This document shows, piece after piece, positions 7,397-8,088 of a DNA stretch of 8,088 bases. A model generated the notes under the pieces. That model was not told the origin of the DNA, searched no databases, and saw only the letters and a program-made list of their open reading frames with translations. The DNA comes from Puia dinghuensis (GTDB lineage Bacteria; Bacteroidota; Bacteroidia; Chitinophagales; Chitinophagaceae). Numbering within the stretch: the first letter of the stretch is position 1; every line of letters starts with the position of its first letter. The DNA lies in NCBI GenBank assembly GCA_026224995.1, contig JAMFRX010000622.1:1-8088 (forward strand). The letters are read 5' to 3'. The translations under genes were made by a program, and so were the position numbers.

Positions 7397-7840
7397 ATGC
7401 CAACATCAAAAGACGACTACTCCATCTCTACCGACAAGGATAAGCTAAACCTGGATTTTATCCATCATTTCCTGTCTACTCAAACTTATTGGTGTCTTAA
7501 CATCCCGTTCACAACCGTTAAACGCTCGGTCGAGAATTCCTTGTGCTTCGGCGTGTATTATAGCGACCAGCAGGTCGGTTTCGCCCGCATCATCACGGAC
7601 TATGCGACCATAGCCTATTTAGGGGATGTATTCATCATTCCGGAACATCGCGGAAAAGGGCTTTCCAAGCGGCTTGTCGGAGAGATCATGGCGCATCCCG
7701 ATCTCCAGGGCTTGCGTCGCTGGATGCTACTAACGCGCGACGCCCATAGCTTATATGAACGGTTTGGTTGGGTGACCGTACCAAACCCCGAACGGTTCAT
7801 GGAGGTTACTAATCCAAATGTATATACGCCGCTTACCTGA
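7397..7840 (+). CDS. GNAT family N-acetyltransferase (147 aa)
   Basis: A single-domain acetyl-CoA-dependent N-acetyltransferase. Motif A for acetyl-CoA pyrophosphate binding is clear: GDVFIIPEHRGKGLSKRLV (76-94), with the R/Q-x-x-G-x-G/A core as R85-G86-K87-G88. The preceding strand QVGFARIITDYATIAYLGD and the later LLTRDAHSLYERFGW (111-125, the motif B region with the tyrosine before FGW) are typical of small cytoplasmic GNATs. The acceptor (small molecule, peptide or protein) cannot be told from sequence. The ATG at 7397 gives a full-length domain; no ribosome binding site is visible, as is common in Bacteroidota. The first 100 bases of the gene are about 38% G+C by hand count, well below the surrounding genes. 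It stands alone: divergent from the DUF5686 gene and convergent with the hydrolase downstream, whose stop region it overlaps by 8 bp. Confidence 0.9.
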   Translation: MPTSKDDYSISTDKDKLNLDFIHHFLSTQTYWCLNIPFTTVKRSVENSLCFGVYYSDQQVGFARIITDYATIAYLGDVFIIPEHRGKGLSKRLVGEIMAHPDLQGLRRWMLLTRDAHSLYERFGWVTVPNPERFMEVTNPNVYTPLT

Positions 7841-8088
7841 CGCGCAGGAGGTCTATCCATACCGACATATCGGACTGCCCACGGTTCGCCCAGGCATAGT
7901 AGGGGATCAGCCGGACGGCAACGCTCTTCGCCGGCTCTGCGGATAGCTCCTGGTACAAATGCCCGCTGCCCGCGGGGAGAAGCAGCGCCTTTCCATCCAG
8001 CGCCATCAGCCGGGTATTGCTGATGGTCATGGGCACAGGATGCAACTCCACGTTGGAAGGCAGCTCCACGCCGGAGACCGGCACTCCG
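7833..8088 (-). CDS. GH127-type beta-L-arabinofuranosidase-like hydrolase, C-terminal end only
   Basis: The minus-strand frame is open to the window edge and ends with TAA at 7833-7835, giving 84 complete C-terminal residues. The segment AVRLIPYYAWANRGQSDMSVW is the characteristic C-terminal strand pair of the DUF1680/GH127 superfamily (PYYAWANRG, then M-x-VW). Upstream, LPSNVELHPVPMT and the Leu/Val-rich strands fit its final beta-sandwich. The GTG at 8084 is internal, not a start. Family enzymes release beta-L-arabinofuranose from plant glycans or glycoproteins; the catalytic residues lie outside the window, so activity and exact family (GH127, GH146 or a relative) cannot be judged. The last 8 bp overlap the convergent acetyltransferase gene. 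Confidence 0.8.
   Translation of the reverse strand, partial: GVPVSGVELPSNVELHPVPMTISNTRLMALDGKALLLPAGSGHLYQELSAEPAKSVAVRLIPYYAWANRGQSDMSVWIDLLRVR

Overview
The window most likely comes from a member of the Bacteroidota, probably a Chitinophagaceae-type soil or plant-associated bacterium. The evidence is a DUF5686 outer-membrane protein with an N-terminal carboxypeptidase-regulatory-like domain, which is typical of that phylum, together with plant-polysaccharide glycoside hydrolases and little or no Shine-Dalgarno sequence ahead of the start codons. The assignment rests on protein character only. No rRNA, tRNA, mobile element or CRISPR array was seen.

Layout, left to right. (1) The 3' part of a large GH106-type alpha-L-rhamnosidase-like glycoside hydrolase gene (+, open from base 1, stop at 2922). 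(2) A long, nearly perfect inverted repeat (2916-2968) at the convergent junction, a likely terminator hairpin. (3) A soluble cytochrome P450 gene (-, 2979-4097). (4) A short divergent promoter region holding a perfect 8-bp-arm inverted repeat (4139-4162), then an ArsR-type winged-helix regulator (+, 4154-4840). (5) A DUF5686 outer-membrane protein (-, 4837-7368) whose stop overlaps the regulator's stop. (6) A small GNAT acetyltransferase (+, 7397-7840), divergent from the DUF5686 gene across 28 bp. (7) The 3' end of a GH127-type beta-L-arabinofuranosidase-like gene (-, 7833 to beyond the window), whose stop overlaps the end of the GNAT gene. Apart from 2923-2978 and 4098-4153, the window is essentially all coding.

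How the parts may work together. The P450 and the ArsR-type regulator look like a divergent regulator-target pair sharing one operator; this is an inference from geometry and the inverted repeat. The two hydrolases at the edges have activities that both fit breakdown of pectic side chains (rhamnose and arabinose). They point toward each other across five kilobases of unrelated genes, so they are not one operon, and no SusC/SusD pair is visible. I found no clearly new multi-gene system. The most informative signals are the operator-like palindrome, the strong hairpin containing the hydrolase stop codon, and the non-canonical oxygen-activation motif of the P450.
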